This document shows positions 1 through 10,255 of a DNA stretch of 64,000 nt, piece by piece. The notes beneath the pieces are model-generated. The model did no database searches, had not been told where the DNA came from, and saw only the letters and a list, made by a program, of their open reading frames with translations. The stretch's first letter is position 1, and each line of letters begins with the position of its first letter. A program made the translations under genes and the position numbers. The DNA comes from Bacillus sp. HSf4 (GTDB taxonomy: Bacteria > Bacillota > Bacilli > Bacillales > Bacillaceae): assembly GCF_029537375.1 (NCBI RefSeq), contig NZ_CP120679.1, forward strand, positions 2,902,001-2,966,000, in the 5' to 3' direction.

Positions 1-40
1 CGTCTACAATCGTAATGTTTTTTTCTCCATGTTCCACCAT
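1..40 (-). CDS. yrzB: YrzB, DUF1292 protein (N-terminal end only; runs off the window)
   Basis: Only the first 13 codons are inside the window. They read M-V-E-H-G-E-K-N-I-T-I-V-D, which I recognise as the start of the B. subtilis YrzB family (DUF1292), a small conserved protein of unknown function. The ATG at 40 is preceded by a GAGGTG Shine-Dalgarno. It lies 10 bases after the stop of yrrK, so yrzL-yrrK-yrzB form one operon, the standard arrangement downstream of alaS in Bacilli. Confidence 0.85.
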   Translation of the reverse strand, partial: MVEHGEKNITIVD

Positions 41-50
41 GATCACCTCA

Positions 51-467
51 TTAGTTTAGGCTGTCGAGATATCCTTGCAGGATCATCACAGCTGCCATTT
101 TATCGATTACTTTTTTTCGTTTTTGCCTGCTGACGTCTGCTGATATCAGCATCTTTTCGGCCGCCATCGTCGAGAGCCGCTCGTCCCAAAGCACGACGGG
201 TACATGAAACGCGTCTTCAAGCACCTGCGCAAACTTCTGGCTGGCTTCTCCCCTCGGGCCGACGGAACCGTTCATGTTTTTGGGAAACCCGAGTACAATT
301 TTATCTATTGTATAGTCTTTCGTTAACTCAGCGAGGCGGCTCAGGCCGTAATCACCATTCGCTTCGTCAATTTTAATCGTTTCAATGCCTTGAGCCGTCC
401 AGCCCATTTCATCGCTGAGGGCGACGCCGAGCGTTTTTGAACCTAAATCCAGACCTAATATTCGCAT
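51..467 (-). CDS. yrrK: YrrK, RuvX/YqgF-family RNase H-like nuclease (pre-16S rRNA processing / Holliday junction resolvase-like)
   Basis: 138 residues, the usual family length. The RNase H-like fold is visible in the N-terminal [13 protein letters not shown] strand-turn (residues 4-16), the [12 protein letters not shown] segment near 57-68 and the [13 protein letters not shown] segment near 91-103, which carry the acidic catalytic residues of YqgF proteins. E. coli YqgF acts in 16S rRNA 5'-end maturation; a role in resolving Holliday junctions is older and less certain. The gene sits between yrzL and yrzB with very short gaps, which implies one transcript. Nothing is truncated. Confidence 0.93.
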   Translation of the reverse strand: MRILGLDLGSKTLGVALSDEMGWTAQGIETIKIDEANGDYGLSRLAELTKDYTIDKIVLGFPKNMNGSVGPRGEASQKFAQVLEDAFHVPVVLWDERLSTMAAEKMLISADVSRQKRKKVIDKMAAVMILQGYLDSLN

Positions 468-473
468 TTGTAT

Positions 474-740
474 TTACGCCTCTTTATGCTGTTCTAAGTA
501 CGATTTAACCAGCTCTTCGATTATCTCGTCTCTCTCTATTTTCCGAATCAGATTGCGTGCATCTCGATGCCTTGGAATGTAAGCGGGATCACCTGATAGC
601 AAATATCCGACAATTTGGTTGATCGGGTTATAGCCTTTTTCCTGAAGCGCGTCGTGGACGGTTATCAGCACCTCATTTACATTTGTCTCCATTGAATCGT
701 CGGAAAAGTTAAATTTCATCGTCTTATCAAATGAGCTCAC
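474..740 (-). CDS. yrzL: YrzL, IreB-family regulatory protein (DUF965)
   Basis: 88 residues starting [12 protein letters not shown] chose the GTG at 740 because an AAGAGGTG ribosome site lies about 7 bases upstream and this gives the family's usual length; an upstream ATG at 773 has no such site. The family includes Enterococcus IreB, a small phosphoprotein substrate of the PASTA kinase IreK that affects cephalosporin tolerance. The N-terminal SSFDKTMKF block includes the Thr that is phosphorylated in IreB. It is the first gene of the yrzL-yrrK-yrzB operon. Its precise role in Bacillus is not established. Confidence 0.93.
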   Translation of the reverse strand: MSSFDKTMKFNFSDDSMETNVNEVLITVHDALQEKGYNPINQIVGYLLSGDPAYIPRHRDARNLIRKIERDEIIEELVKSYLEQHKEA

Positions 741-802
741 CGTTTTGCACCTCTTTCCCAAATTCGCAGGCAAAGTTCCAGCCTGATTGCCTTCTCATCA
801 TC

Positions 803-830
803 ATTCTACACCACATCGGTCATTTATAAA
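803..830 (-). promoter_or_regulatory. Candidate sigma-A promoter for yrzL-yrrK-yrzB
   Basis: On the minus strand TTTATA (825-830) and TAGAAT (803-808) are 16 bases apart, just overlapping the alaS stop codon and 60-90 bases before yrzL. No hairpin terminator separates alaS from yrzL, so read-through from alaS is also possible. Confidence 0.35.
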
Positions 831-3460
831 ACGGATTTCACCCATTCTTCTGCAGAAGATAAAGCTTCTTCCAATTTTTCAGGCTGTTTTCCTCCCGCCT
901 GAGCCATGTCAGGACGGCCGCCGCCACCGCCTCCGCACGCCTCGGCGACTTGTTTAACAAGTTTGCCGGCATGGAATCCTCTCTCTATTAAATCTTTTGT
1001 AACTCCGGCAGAAATATTCACTTTTTCATGTTGAACCGTCGCAAGCACGATGACGGCTGAACCCAACTTCGCTTTCAGGTCATCGACCATTGTGCGCAGA
1101 TGGTTCATGTCTTTTGCATTGACTTTTTCCGCGAGCAGTTTCACCCCGCCGATTTCTTTCACTTTTTCCAGGATCTCTCCCGCTTCTTTGTTGCCGAGCT
1201 TCGCGAGCAGGGATTCGTTTTCCCTTTGGGCTTCTTTTAAATCGGACTGCAGGGATTCGATCCGCTTTGGTACTTCTTTTACATTGGTTTTCAGCACTTC
1301 TGCCGCAGCCTCGAGAACTTGGAGCTTGGCGTTCATCTCCTCGTAAGCGCCTTTGCCTGTGACGGCTTCGATCCGGCGGGTCCCGGCTCCGATGCCCGAT
1401 TCTGACACGATCTTAAAGAGGCCGATTTCAGCCGTGTTTTTCACGTGGCAGCCGCCGCACAGTTCGATGCTGTAATCGCCGACTTGGACGACGCGGACGA
1501 TATCCCCGTATTTTTCTCCGAACAATGCCATGGCTCCCATTGCTTTCGCTTCATCGATCGGTTTCAAATCGATTTGCACAGGAATTGAAGCCCAGATTTT
1601 TTCATTTACTTTTGCTTCAATTAGCTCAAGCTCTTCTTTCGTCACTTGGCCGAAATGGGAGAAGTCAAAGCGCAGACGGCTGTCTGACACAAGCGATCCG
1701 GCCTGGTTGACGTGCGTTCCGAGCACATCTTTCAATGCTTGATGGAGCAGGTGTGTCGCCGTATGGTTTTTGACGATATCCTTTCTGAGCCGGTTTGTTA
1801 CTTCAGCGGTCACCATCATCCCTTTTTCAACTGTTCCGCTTTCAACCGTACCTTCATGCAAATGCTGTCCGTTCGGTGCTTTTTTGACATCCGTGACGCG
1901 GACAGCAGCATCGCCGCTTCTGACCCAGCCTTTGTCGCCGATTTGTCCGCCGCTTTCGGCGTAAAACGGTGTTTTCTCCAAGATGAATTGGACGGATTGA
2001 CCTGCATGAACTTGATCAGCAACCTCTCCGTCTTGAAGAAGCTCGGCGATTTTCGTTTCCGTTTTCAGATCCGTATAGCCGATGAACTCGCTTTCGGTCA
2101 TGATATCGCGGAGAACACCGCCTTGAACCTGCATGCTGCCGACATCCTGGCGGGCCTGGCGCGCGCGTTCGCGCTGCTTGTCCATTTCGCGTTCGAAGCC
2201 TTCATGGTCAACATTCATGCCTTCGTCTTCGGTGTACTCTTCCGTCAGTTCGACAGGGAATCCGTACGTATCGTACAGCTTGAAGACATCTTCTCCGGAA
2301 ATAACGCTGTTTCCTTTCGCTTTCTCCTTTTGAATGACTTCAGACAGGATGGCAAGCCCTTCGTTCAATGTTTCATGGAAACGCTCTTCTTCCGTTTTGA
2401 TGACTTTCGCGATGAAATCGGCTTTCTCTTTTACTTCCGGGTAGTAAGCGGCCATAATGTCAGCCACAACGGGAACGAGTTCATACATAAACGGACGATT
2501 GATATTGATTGATTTGGCATAGCGAACAGCGCGGCGGAGCAGCCTTCTGATGACATAGCCGCGCCCTTCGTTGGACGGAAGCGCTCCGTCACCGATGGCA
2601 AACGCAGCCGTCCGGATATGATCGGCGACAACTTTAAAGGCCGTATCTTTTTCAGCAGATGTTCCGTACTTTTCTCCTGAAATGGCTTCTGTCGCCTTGA
2701 TGATCGGCATAAACAGATCTGTATCATAGTTTGTCTTGGCATCTTGAATGACGGAAACCATCCGTTCCAGACCCATCCCTGTATCAATGTTTTTCTTCGG
2801 CAGCGGTGTGTATGTTCCGTCAGGATTGTGGTTGAACTCGGAGAACACAAGGTTCCATACTTCTAGGTAACGCTCGTTCTCCCCGCCCGGGTAAAGTTCC
2901 GGATCAGACAGATCATGTCCATAATCTTCACCGCGGTCATAGAAGATTTCGGTATTCGGTCCGCTCGGGCCTTCCCCGATATCCCAGAAGTTCCCTTCAA
3001 GCCTGATGATACGCTCTTCGGGAACACCGATTTTTTTCGCCCATAAATCGTAGGCTTCATCGTCTTCCGGATGAACCGTCACCGACAGGCGCTCAGGATC
3101 GAAGCCGATCCATTTCGGATCAGTCAAAAATTCCCATGCCCATTCGATCGCTTCTTTTTTAAAATAATCACCGATCGAAAAGTTTCCGAGCATTTCAAAG
3201 AACGTATGGTGGCGGGCCGTTTTTCCGACATTCTCGATGTCATTTGTCCTGATCGATTTCTGCGCATTACAGATGCGCGGATTTTCCGGGACAACCCGTC
3301 CGTCAAAGTACTTTTTCAGCGTCGCTACACCGCTGTTGATCCAAAGCAGTGAAGGATCTTCATGCGGAATAAGGGAAGCGCTCGGCTCAACGGCATGTCC
3401 TTTTTCCTTAAAAAAGTCTAAAAACATTTGCCGCACTTGTGCGGATGTTAACACCTTCAT
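824..3460 (-). CDS. alaS: Alanyl-tRNA synthetase
   Basis: 878 residues, full length. The class II catalytic core is at the N-terminus ([18 protein letters not shown] near 30-48, motif 2 around [13 protein letters not shown] near 84-96). The editing domain has the zinc-binding HTATHLLH motif (about residues 567-574) and the CGGCH motif further on. The C-terminal DHHA1 region ends in a glycine run followed by RPDMAQAGG. It charges tRNA-Ala in the cytoplasm and clears Ser/Gly mischarges. The ATG at 3460 is chosen over a TTG six bases upstream because AAAGGAGG lies 9 bases before it. Expression is controlled by the T-box leader just upstream. Confidence 0.98.
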   Translation of the reverse strand: MKVLTSAQVRQMFLDFFKEKGHAVEPSASLIPHEDPSLLWINSGVATLKKYFDGRVVPENPRICNAQKSIRTNDIENVGKTARHHTFFEMLGNFSIGDYFKKEAIEWAWEFLTDPKWIGFDPERLSVTVHPEDDEAYDLWAKKIGVPEERIIRLEGNFWDIGEGPSGPNTEIFYDRGEDYGHDLSDPELYPGGENERYLEVWNLVFSEFNHNPDGTYTPLPKKNIDTGMGLERMVSVIQDAKTNYDTDLFMPIIKATEAISGEKYGTSAEKDTAFKVVADHIRTAAFAIGDGALPSNEGRGYVIRRLLRRAVRYAKSININRPFMYELVPVVADIMAAYYPEVKEKADFIAKVIKTEEERFHETLNEGLAILSEVIQKEKAKGNSVISGEDVFKLYDTYGFPVELTEEYTEDEGMNVDHEGFEREMDKQRERARQARQDVGSMQVQGGVLRDIMTESEFIGYTDLKTETKIAELLQDGEVADQVHAGQSVQFILEKTPFYAESGGQIGDKGWVRSGDAAVRVTDVKKAPNGQHLHEGTVESGTVEKGMMVTAEVTNRLRKDIVKNHTATHLLHQALKDVLGTHVNQAGSLVSDSRLRFDFSHFGQVTKEELELIEAKVNEKIWASIPVQIDLKPIDEAKAMGAMALFGEKYGDIVRVVQVGDYSIELCGGCHVKNTAEIGLFKIVSESGIGAGTRRIEAVTGKGAYEEMNAKLQVLEAAAEVLKTNVKEVPKRIESLQSDLKEAQRENESLLAKLGNKEAGEILEKVKEIGGVKLLAEKVNAKDMNHLRTMVDDLKAKLGSAVIVLATVQHEKVNISAGVTKDLIERGFHAGKLVKQVAEACGGGGGGRPDMAQAGGKQPEKLEEALSSAEEWVKSVL

Positions 3461-3487
3461 ATTCAAACTCCTCCTTTAGTTGCTCAC

Positions 3488-3760
3488 ATGCAATATAAAA
3501 AGCTCCCGCCCCATGCAAACAAGCGTTTACACAGGGACGAGAGCTCCATCTCGCGGTACCACCCTGATTATGGGCAAAAAGAACGCCCATCACCTCATAT
3601 CCGAATAACGCCGGATGAAACGGCAGGTTTTAAGCCTGCACTCAGGATTAGCTTCTACTGCTCTTCTGCTTAAAGCTCTTTCACCGCACGGAGCTTCTCT
3701 CTTTTAAACAGGGCTTCAGTATACTCGGATCCGTCAAACGAGATACGTATGTATGTCTAT
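3488..3760 (-). promoter_or_regulatory. T-box leader of alaS
   Basis: Read on the minus strand this leader holds the conserved T-box core AGGGTGGTACCGCGAGA (3550-3566), an AGTA-type box near GAGTATACTGAAGCC (about 3713-3727), a GNTG-type loop and a likely specifier codon GCT (3650-3652, alanine) in the GAA-GCT-A context. The terminator helix pairs a GAGCTCTCGTCCCTGTG arm with CATGGGGCGGGAGC followed by five T (3496-3545). Uncharged tRNA-Ala should stabilise the antiterminator and allow alaS transcription. The T-box assignment is certain from the core; the specifier position is inferred. Confidence 0.95.
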
Positions 3761-3766
3761 TTCGAC

Positions 3767-3795
3767 ATTATAGACAACGAAAAGGGGAATGTCAA
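3767..3795 (-). promoter_or_regulatory. Consensus sigma-A promoter of alaS
   Basis: Minus strand: TTGACA (3790-3795), 17-base spacer, TATAAT (3767-3772), a perfect match to the vegetative consensus. Transcription would start near 3760, at the 5' end of the T-box leader, about 300 bases before the alaS start codon. Confidence 0.9.
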
Positions 3796-3805
3796 TCTTC
3801 TTCAT

Positions 3806-4864
3806 TCAAGCCTTTCTCGCCGCCAGAAAATGGGCGAACATGACCTTTAAAACAGCCATTACGGGCACGGCTAAAATCATGCCGATAATTCCGTCCAATT
3901 CGCCGCCGGCAAGCAGCCCGAGCATAATCACGACAGGGTGCATATGAAGGCTTTTCCCGACAACAAGCGGCCCGAGAATGTTGCCTTCAATAAACTGCAA
4001 AACCAAAATGGTGATCATGACGACGATAACCAGTCTCGCGGACAGCGCGGCGGCAATCATCACAGCTGGAATCGCGCCGATGACCGGACCGAAATAAGGA
4101 ATGATGTTCGTCGCGCCAATAATCAGACCGAGGATCAGCGGATAGGGCAGATCGAAAAACCAAAACGAGAGGCTTGCGCCCAAGCCGATCACAAGGCAGA
4201 CAAAAAGCTGGCCTCTGATATAGTCTCCAAGCGAATCATCGACATCTTTGATAAACGCGCCGCCTCTCTTCCTCCACGAACGAGGGGTTAAATACCAGAC
4301 GGCTTTTTTCATCACATCAATATCTTTGACCATATAAAACACCAAAAAAGGAATGACAGCCGCAACAAGCATATAGTCAAAAACAAAACGGATGCTTGTA
4401 ATCGTCCGTTCCGCCCAGCTTCCCACGAATTCTTCGGTCTGATCGACATACTTGTCGATTCTGTCATGCATCCCGTCAGGCCAGCCATCTGTATGGTGAT
4501 GCAGTTTTTCGAGCATGTTTTCATAAGATGCAGCAAGGACGGGAATCCCTTCAGACAGCTCGGTCAGCTGTTTGATGAAAATGGGGACGCCTTTGTAAAA
4601 GGCATAGCCGAGCCCCCCGAAAAACAAGAAGTAAATCAGCAAGATGCTCAGCGTCCGCGGCACACCCGCGCGGTGGATTTTTTCCACGATGGGCAGAAGC
4701 AGATAAGTGATAAAAACCGCAATCGCCAGAGGGATCAAAATCGATTTGAGTAAAATGCACGCCGGCTCCCAGATCATTCTGAGCTGCAAAAAGATATAGA
4801 CGGTCAACAATAAGAGCATGAAAATTGTGATCCACATTAAAAGGTGCAGCGGTTTTTTCAGCAT
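3806..4864 (-). CDS. yrrI: YrrI, PerM/AI-2E-family membrane transporter
   Basis: 352 residues with about seven to eight hydrophobic segments and the family signature FGPVIGAIPA near residues 260-270, followed by IMLGLLAGGELDGIIGMILAVPVMA near the C-terminus. This is the AI-2E transporter (DUF20/PerM) family, whose members export small molecules or exchange ions; the Bacillus substrate is not known. The ATG at 4864 is preferred over a GTG nine bases upstream, because AAGGGG lies 8 bases before the ATG and would overlap the GTG. It ends 10 bases before the alaS promoter, with no clear terminator of its own. Confidence 0.9.
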   Translation of the reverse strand: MLKKPLHLLMWITIFMLLLLTVYIFLQLRMIWEPACILLKSILIPLAIAVFITYLLLPIVEKIHRAGVPRTLSILLIYFLFFGGLGYAFYKGVPIFIKQLTELSEGIPVLAASYENMLEKLHHHTDGWPDGMHDRIDKYVDQTEEFVGSWAERTITSIRFVFDYMLVAAVIPFLVFYMVKDIDVMKKAVWYLTPRSWRKRGGAFIKDVDDSLGDYIRGQLFVCLVIGLGASLSFWFFDLPYPLILGLIIGATNIIPYFGPVIGAIPAVMIAAALSARLVIVVMITILVLQFIEGNILGPLVVGKSLHMHPVVIMLGLLAGGELDGIIGMILAVPVMAVLKVMFAHFLAARKA

Positions 4865-4915
4865 TTTTTTCACCCCTTGTTAGCTTTTGAAATCTGTTTG
4901 TATTTATTCCCCAAG

Positions 4916-4947
4916 AAAAAAAGGATGCCCTGTCATAAGGGCACCCT
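4916..4947 (-). terminator. Rho-independent terminator after yrzQ
   Basis: Minus strand hairpin with TGCCCT/AGGGCA arms and a six-base loop, followed by a run of seven T. It separates the recD2-yrrD-yrzR-yrzQ group from yrrI. Confidence 0.85.
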
Positions 4948-4954
4948 TAGGGTG

Positions 4955-5086
4955 TTAAAACATTTTCATGACGCGTCTTCTGAGCTTTCTCATGTTCCGT
5001 CTGTTCAACATGTCGTTTTGCGACATCATGCGGTACATCAAAGCTCCGGCTCCTAAAGAAATGAGAGAAGTCATTGTCCGATTCAA
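4955..5086 (-). CDS. yrzQ: YrzQ, DUF3918 small protein
   Basis: 43 residues, M-N-R-T-M-T-S-L-I-S-L-G-A-G-A and a strongly basic tail ending RRRVMKMF. It matches the small B. subtilis YrzQ (DUF3918) in length and in both ends. The start is the TTG at 5086: a GGGGG ribosome site lies 8 bases upstream. An in-frame ATG at 5101 and one at 5074 are alternatives. A short hydrophobic stretch (SLISLGAGALMY) could touch a membrane. Function unknown. Confidence 0.8.
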   Translation of the reverse strand: MNRTMTSLISLGAGALMYRMMSQNDMLNRRNMRKLRRRVMKMF

Positions 5087-5101
5087 ATTACGAACCCCCA
5101 T

Positions 5102-5293
5102 TCAAAGGTTAATCGTACGTTCGTCATCTGTAAACAGATCGTCAAGGCTGCTCAATGTTCCGTCTTCTTCGACTTGATGGGTTGAAATTTTTCCTTTTGA
5201 AAGGGTCAGCTCAATGAAACATCCCCAGCAATAATATTGATTCACACCGATTTTGCCGATGTTTTTACTTTTGCAGTTCGGGCAAATAAGCAT
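5102..5293 (-). CDS. yrzR: YrzR, small zinc-ribbon protein
   Basis: 63 residues opening MLICPNC and carrying two CxxC pairs: CPNC (4-7) and CWGC (about 22-25), a typical zinc ribbon. The C-terminal half is acidic (EEDGTLSSLDDLF). The ATG at 5293 has GAGGTG 9-10 bases upstream; a GTG at 5305 is in frame but has no ribosome site. It lies directly after yrrD and before yrzQ, the order I remember from B. subtilis. The role is unknown; a nucleic-acid or protein contact is only a guess from the zinc ribbon. Confidence 0.85.
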   Translation of the reverse strand: MLICPNCKSKNIGKIGVNQYYCWGCFIELTLSKGKISTHQVEEDGTLSSLDDLFTDDERTINL

Positions 5294-5308
5294 TTGAACA
5301 CACACCTC

Positions 5309-5773
5309 TTATTCATTCAAGACGATTGTGTTTCTGCCTATTTCAAGCGGTTCTCCTGATGACTGAACTTGCTTTTTATCGCCTGACAAATCGGCAAAAA
5401 AACCGTCTGATAGTTCATATGCTACGATTATGCCCGAGTCTGAAGAAAAGTATACATCTTCCAGCATCCCCAGTGTTTCACCAGAGCCGTTTTTGACCAT
5501 TTTTTGCTTCAGCTGGTCGTAGGATAGAGCCTGCTTCGGGATGTGCATCGGCTTAAATTCGGTGAAATCAACATATACGCCGTCTGTTGTAATGTCCGTG
5601 ACAGCGGGAAGCGGAAGAAGGGAACGATGATGATAAAACCGCCGTTTTTCTTCCATAATAAATCCGAGACATGTCCCTTCCTGCGAAAAACAGATATCCG
5701 TCACCATCCCAAGCAAAAGAGAAGACTGTTTATCATAAACATTGAGCCCTTCCAGCTCATTGCATGTTCTCAA
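5309..5773 (-). CDS. yrrD: YrrD, PRC-barrel domain protein
   Basis: About 154 residues with two PRC-barrel-like halves: ELEGLNVYDKQSSLLLGMVTDICF near residues 5-28, and GSGETLGMLEDVYFSSDSGIIVAYELSDG in the second half. PRC-barrels are small beta folds found in photosynthetic reaction centres and in RimM; here the function is unknown. I chose the TTG at 5773, with AAAGGTGG about 10 bases upstream. An ATG at 5833 would add 20 residues but lacks a ribosome site. It lies 90 bases after recD2 and 15 bases before yrzR. Confidence 0.85.
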   Translation of the reverse strand: MRTCNELEGLNVYDKQSSLLLGMVTDICFSQEGTCLGFIMEEKRRFYHHRSLLPLPAVTDITTDGVYVDFTEFKPMHIPKQALSYDQLKQKMVKNGSGETLGMLEDVYFSSDSGIIVAYELSDGFFADLSGDKKQVQSSGEPLEIGRNTIVLNE

Positions 5774-5862
5774 AGTGTGATCAACCACCTTTTGTCGAAC
5801 AGTCTTAGCTTCTGCCGCAAGAAAGGGACTCATACGATGTAATGGATTCCATGAAAAGATCC

Positions 5863-8262
5863 TTATTCCGCCTCTTCTTCCATAAAATCAAACGGTGTGA
5901 CACCCTCCATTCCGATATTGGCGTCAAATACGCTGAAAGGCAGTTCCTTTTGGAGCGCCATCAGCTCTTCATCTTCTTCATGGGCGGCCTGTTGCAGCCT
6001 TCTTTTAAGAGACGTCTGCCGTTCCGAGGATTCTTTATTTCTGACGCCCCATTCAAGAGCCTCCTCTTCTCCGCACAAAATCAGGAATTTTTTGCTTCTT
6101 GTGATGGCTGTATACAGCAGGTTTCTTCTCAGCATCCTGTAATAGCTTTTGACAATGGGAAGAATCACGATCGGGAATTCGCTGCCCTGCGATTTGTGAA
6201 TCGAGCAGCAATACGCATGTGTAAATTGGTTAAAATCTTTTTTGGTAAATGTGATTTCGTTGCCGTCAAAAGAGATGACCGCCATATCTTCTTTTTCCGT
6301 GTTTTCTTTTGCATAAAAGATGGAGACGATCTCGCCCATGTCGCCGTTGAATACATTGTGTTCAGGCTGGTTGACAAGCTGAAGAATTTTATCGCCCGTC
6401 CGGTATACGACTTCCCCGAATTTGATTTCTCTGCCCTTCGGTTTCGGCGGATTCAGGATGTTTTGCAGGGTCAAGTTCAATTCATTGATACCGGCCGGTC
6501 CTTTGTACATCGGGGCAAGCACTTGAATGTCCCGTGCTGAATACCCTTTTTGCAGCGCATTTTTGACGACTTTTTCTACAACCTCCTTGATCTGCTGTTG
6601 GCGGCAGCGGATAAAAGAGCGGTCTTTCGTCGGCGCCGTCAAATTTTTCGGGAGGTAGCCTTTTTTCATTTCATGCGCCATTTCCACAATGGACGACCCT
6701 TCGGCCTGCCTGTAAATATCGGTTAGTCTGACAGCCGGGATCACGTTTGATGCGAGCAGGTCTCTCAGCACCTGTCCAGGACCGACGGACGGGAGCTGGT
6801 CTTCATCCCCGACCATAATCACCTGTAAATGATCGGGAATCGCTTTAAACAATTGGTTGGCCAGCCATATATCAAGCATGCTCGTTTCATCGATGATGAC
6901 CAGCTTCCCTTCGATCGGGTTGTCTTCATCATGTGTAAAACCTTCGGCGCCGTTCCAGCCGAGAAGTCTGTGGATCGTGACAGCCGGGAGACCTGTCGAC
7001 TCGCTCATCCGTTTTGCCGCTCTTCCTGTGGGCGCAGCCAATACAAACGGAAAGGTTTCGTCTTTCTTATAATCGGCGGGATTCAGACTCAAGCCGTGAA
7101 GCTCGCTGTACAATTCAACGATTCCTCTGATGACGGTCGTTTTACCCGTGCCGGGGCCGCCTGTTAAAAGCAGCATCGGCGACATCAGCGCCTTTTGTAT
7201 CGCTTCCTTTTGGCTTGGTGCATATTGAACCTGCATCCGCTCTTCAAGCTCGCCTAAAGCAAGCAGAAATTCAGATTCGGGAAACTGCTCATCGTATTCG
7301 GTCTGTTCGGCGATCTTCCGGACTCTTTTGGCAAAGTTTTGTTCAGCGTAGTAAAGCGATGGATAGTAGCATCTGTCGTCTTCTACGAAAAGTTCTTTTT
7401 GCTCGCCAAGCGCAATGATTTGATCCGCCACATCCATTTCCGTCACTTTCTCATCGCCTGCCGACTGGTTCAACAGCTTTTGCGTCTCGATGATCAGCTG
7501 CTTGGTTTCTATGTACGTATGTCCTTCCTGAAGGCATGCCGCTTCAATCGTATATAAAAGCGCCGCCTTGATCCGTTCGGCATGTTTGCCTGAAATCCCC
7601 ATTCTTCCGCCTAGTTCATCTGCCTTGATAAAGCCGATGCCTTCCACATCCTTGACAAGCTGGTACGGATTTTCCCGGATTTTATCAAGGGTTTCCGATT
7701 CGTATGCCTGGTAAATTTTCATGGAAAGCTGCGGCCCGAAGCCGAATTCACTCAAGGAGATCATAATCTGCTCAAGTCCCTGATGCTGCTGAAGGCTTGA
7801 GGCAAGCTTATCCGCCTTTTTTTTGGAGAGCTTTGGCACATCATACAGGACGGCAGCGTCCTCTAAAATTTTATTGATCGCACCCTCTCCAAGCTTTTTG
7901 ACGATCTCTTCGGCCGTTTTTTTGCCGATGCCTTCAAACAAATCGCTTGCTAAATACTGAATGACGCCTTCTTTTGTCGTGGGAACTTCTTTTTTAAAAT
8001 GATCCGCTTGAAATTGCAGGCCAAACTTCGGATGGGAGGCGGTTTTTCCGTAAAATGTATAGGTTTCATCTTCAAAGACCGCAGGGAAGTATCCCGTTAC
8101 TGAAACGCTTTTTTCTTCAAAAGACTCCGATGTTTCCTGCACTTTTACTTTTAGGACGGTGTAGAGGTTTGTTTCATTATGATAAATGACACCCGTTACC
8201 GTCCCTTTCAGAAAAGAGGCTTCTTCCATTTGCATTTGCCCGGGATTTTGAGGCTGTTTCAC
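5863..8262 (-). CDS. recD2: RecD2 (YrrC), 5'-3' SF1B DNA helicase
   Basis: 799 residues. An N-terminal OB-like and helix-hairpin-helix region (GIGKKTAEEIVKKLGEG near 111-127, GIGFIKADELGG near 208-219) is followed by the helicase core: Walker A GGPGTGKT (368-375), APTGRAAKRM (410-419) and Walker B VIIDET (455-460), with UvrD-type motifs near the C-terminus (HKSQGSEFPIVI, YTAITRSKK). RecD2 lacks RecBC partners and acts in replication-fork maintenance and repair in B. subtilis. The GTG start at 8262 has AGGAGG 10 bases upstream. It lies 43 bases after yrrB and is probably co-transcribed with it. Confidence 0.96.
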   Translation of the reverse strand: MKQPQNPGQMQMEEASFLKGTVTGVIYHNETNLYTVLKVKVQETSESFEEKSVSVTGYFPAVFEDETYTFYGKTASHPKFGLQFQADHFKKEVPTTKEGVIQYLASDLFEGIGKKTAEEIVKKLGEGAINKILEDAAVLYDVPKLSKKKADKLASSLQQHQGLEQIMISLSEFGFGPQLSMKIYQAYESETLDKIRENPYQLVKDVEGIGFIKADELGGRMGISGKHAERIKAALLYTIEAACLQEGHTYIETKQLIIETQKLLNQSAGDEKVTEMDVADQIIALGEQKELFVEDDRCYYPSLYYAEQNFAKRVRKIAEQTEYDEQFPESEFLLALGELEERMQVQYAPSQKEAIQKALMSPMLLLTGGPGTGKTTVIRGIVELYSELHGLSLNPADYKKDETFPFVLAAPTGRAAKRMSESTGLPAVTIHRLLGWNGAEGFTHDEDNPIEGKLVIIDETSMLDIWLANQLFKAIPDHLQVIMVGDEDQLPSVGPGQVLRDLLASNVIPAVRLTDIYRQAEGSSIVEMAHEMKKGYLPKNLTAPTKDRSFIRCRQQQIKEVVEKVVKNALQKGYSARDIQVLAPMYKGPAGINELNLTLQNILNPPKPKGREIKFGEVVYRTGDKILQLVNQPEHNVFNGDMGEIVSIFYAKENTEKEDMAVISFDGNEITFTKKDFNQFTHAYCCSIHKSQGSEFPIVILPIVKSYYRMLRRNLLYTAITRSKKFLILCGEEEALEWGVRNKESSERQTSLKRRLQQAAHEEDEELMALQKELPFSVFDANIGMEGVTPFDFMEEEAE

Positions 8263-8305
8263 GTTTTTCCCCCCTCCTTTTTAGCTTTGGCCTGACAAGA
8301 CGGAT

Positions 8306-8956
8306 TCAATCCTCTTCAAGCAGCTGTTTCGCACGTATGCTCAGCATATGGTCAGGCTGGATTTGAATCGCCTTGTTCAGCATGTCAAGCGCTTTTTGGC
8401 GATTTTCTTTAAATGCGTAAGCGACCCCTAAATTGTAGAAAGCATCCGCATGGGATGGATCAAGGGCTGTAACCTTAGAAAAAGCCTCAATCGCTTCGTC
8501 AAGCATCCCTTCATTAGCAAGGCACATCCCGTATTGAAAGCGCGCTTCATGGTCCGATTCATTCAGCTCGGCCGCCCGTTGCAAATACGGCATCGCAAGC
8601 TTCGGCTGCTCAAGTTTCATCAGCGAGGTGCCGAGCATATAAAAGAGATCGCCGTTTTCCATGCCCGTCCGATGTGCTTTTTCAAACATGTCCTTTGCTT
8701 CTTGATAACGCTCTTTCATCATATATACATTTCCGGCACCATAATAAGCCGCACCGGCTTTTTCATCAAGGCTGACCGCTCTTTCATAAAATTTGAGCGC
8801 CCGATCCAATTCGCCGACCGCTGATAGCAAGTTCGCGAAATTGATGTACGGGACGGGGTCGCCGCTGTTTTCATCAATCGCTTTTGTAAAGGCTTCCGCC
8901 GCTTTTTCAAAATCGCCTTTTTGCATGGCTTCAATTCCTGTTTGGTTGTAGTCCAA
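8306..8956 (-). CDS. yrrB: YrrB, TPR-repeat protein
   Basis: 216 residues made almost wholly of about six tetratricopeptide repeats. The A-x-x-x-Y/F-x-x-A/G pattern recurs about every 34 residues (for example AYYGAGNVYMMKERYQEA, DAFYNLGVAYAFKENRQKA). TPR proteins are protein-docking scaffolds; B. subtilis YrrB has a known crystal structure but no settled partner. The TTG at 8956 with GGGAG/AGAGGG upstream is the likely start. A terminator separates it from mnmA, so it begins a yrrB-recD2 unit; the recurrent yrrB/mnmA/recD2 neighbourhood may mean a link to tRNA or DNA metabolism, which is inference. Confidence 0.9.
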   Translation of the reverse strand: MDYNQTGIEAMQKGDFEKAAEAFTKAIDENSGDPVPYINFANLLSAVGELDRALKFYERAVSLDEKAGAAYYGAGNVYMMKERYQEAKDMFEKAHRTGMENGDLFYMLGTSLMKLEQPKLAMPYLQRAAELNESDHEARFQYGMCLANEGMLDEAIEAFSKVTALDPSHADAFYNLGVAYAFKENRQKALDMLNKAIQIQPDHMLSIRAKQLLEED

Positions 8957-8983
8957 CGCCCTCTCCCTTTCGTCCTCTATTTT

Positions 8984-9012
8984 AAAAAGGCCGTCGACAG
9001 TGTCGACAGCCG
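8984..9012 (-). terminator. Rho-independent terminator of the cymR-yrvO-mnmA operon
   Basis: Minus strand: GGCTGTCGAC, a short loop, GTCGACGGCC, then five T, about 45 bases after the mnmA stop. Confidence 0.85.
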
Positions 9013-9053
9013 TTAAGAGCCCCGGGGCCCTTTATTTTCCCGGAATGCCCTCT

Positions 9054-10196
<1,143 letters not shown>

Positions 10197-10255
10197 TCAA
10201 AAACTTGTCATTCCAGATCATATCATCATTGCCGCACCTGATGCGAATCTTTAGC

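Noticed and set aside
1712..2512. Long open frame of 266 codons opposite alaS
   Set aside because: Wholly antisense to a conserved essential gene, with no ribosome site and a composition that mirrors AlaS codon use.
5842..6540. 232-codon open frame opposite recD2
   Set aside because: Shadow of the RecD2 C-terminal half; no promoter or ribosome site.
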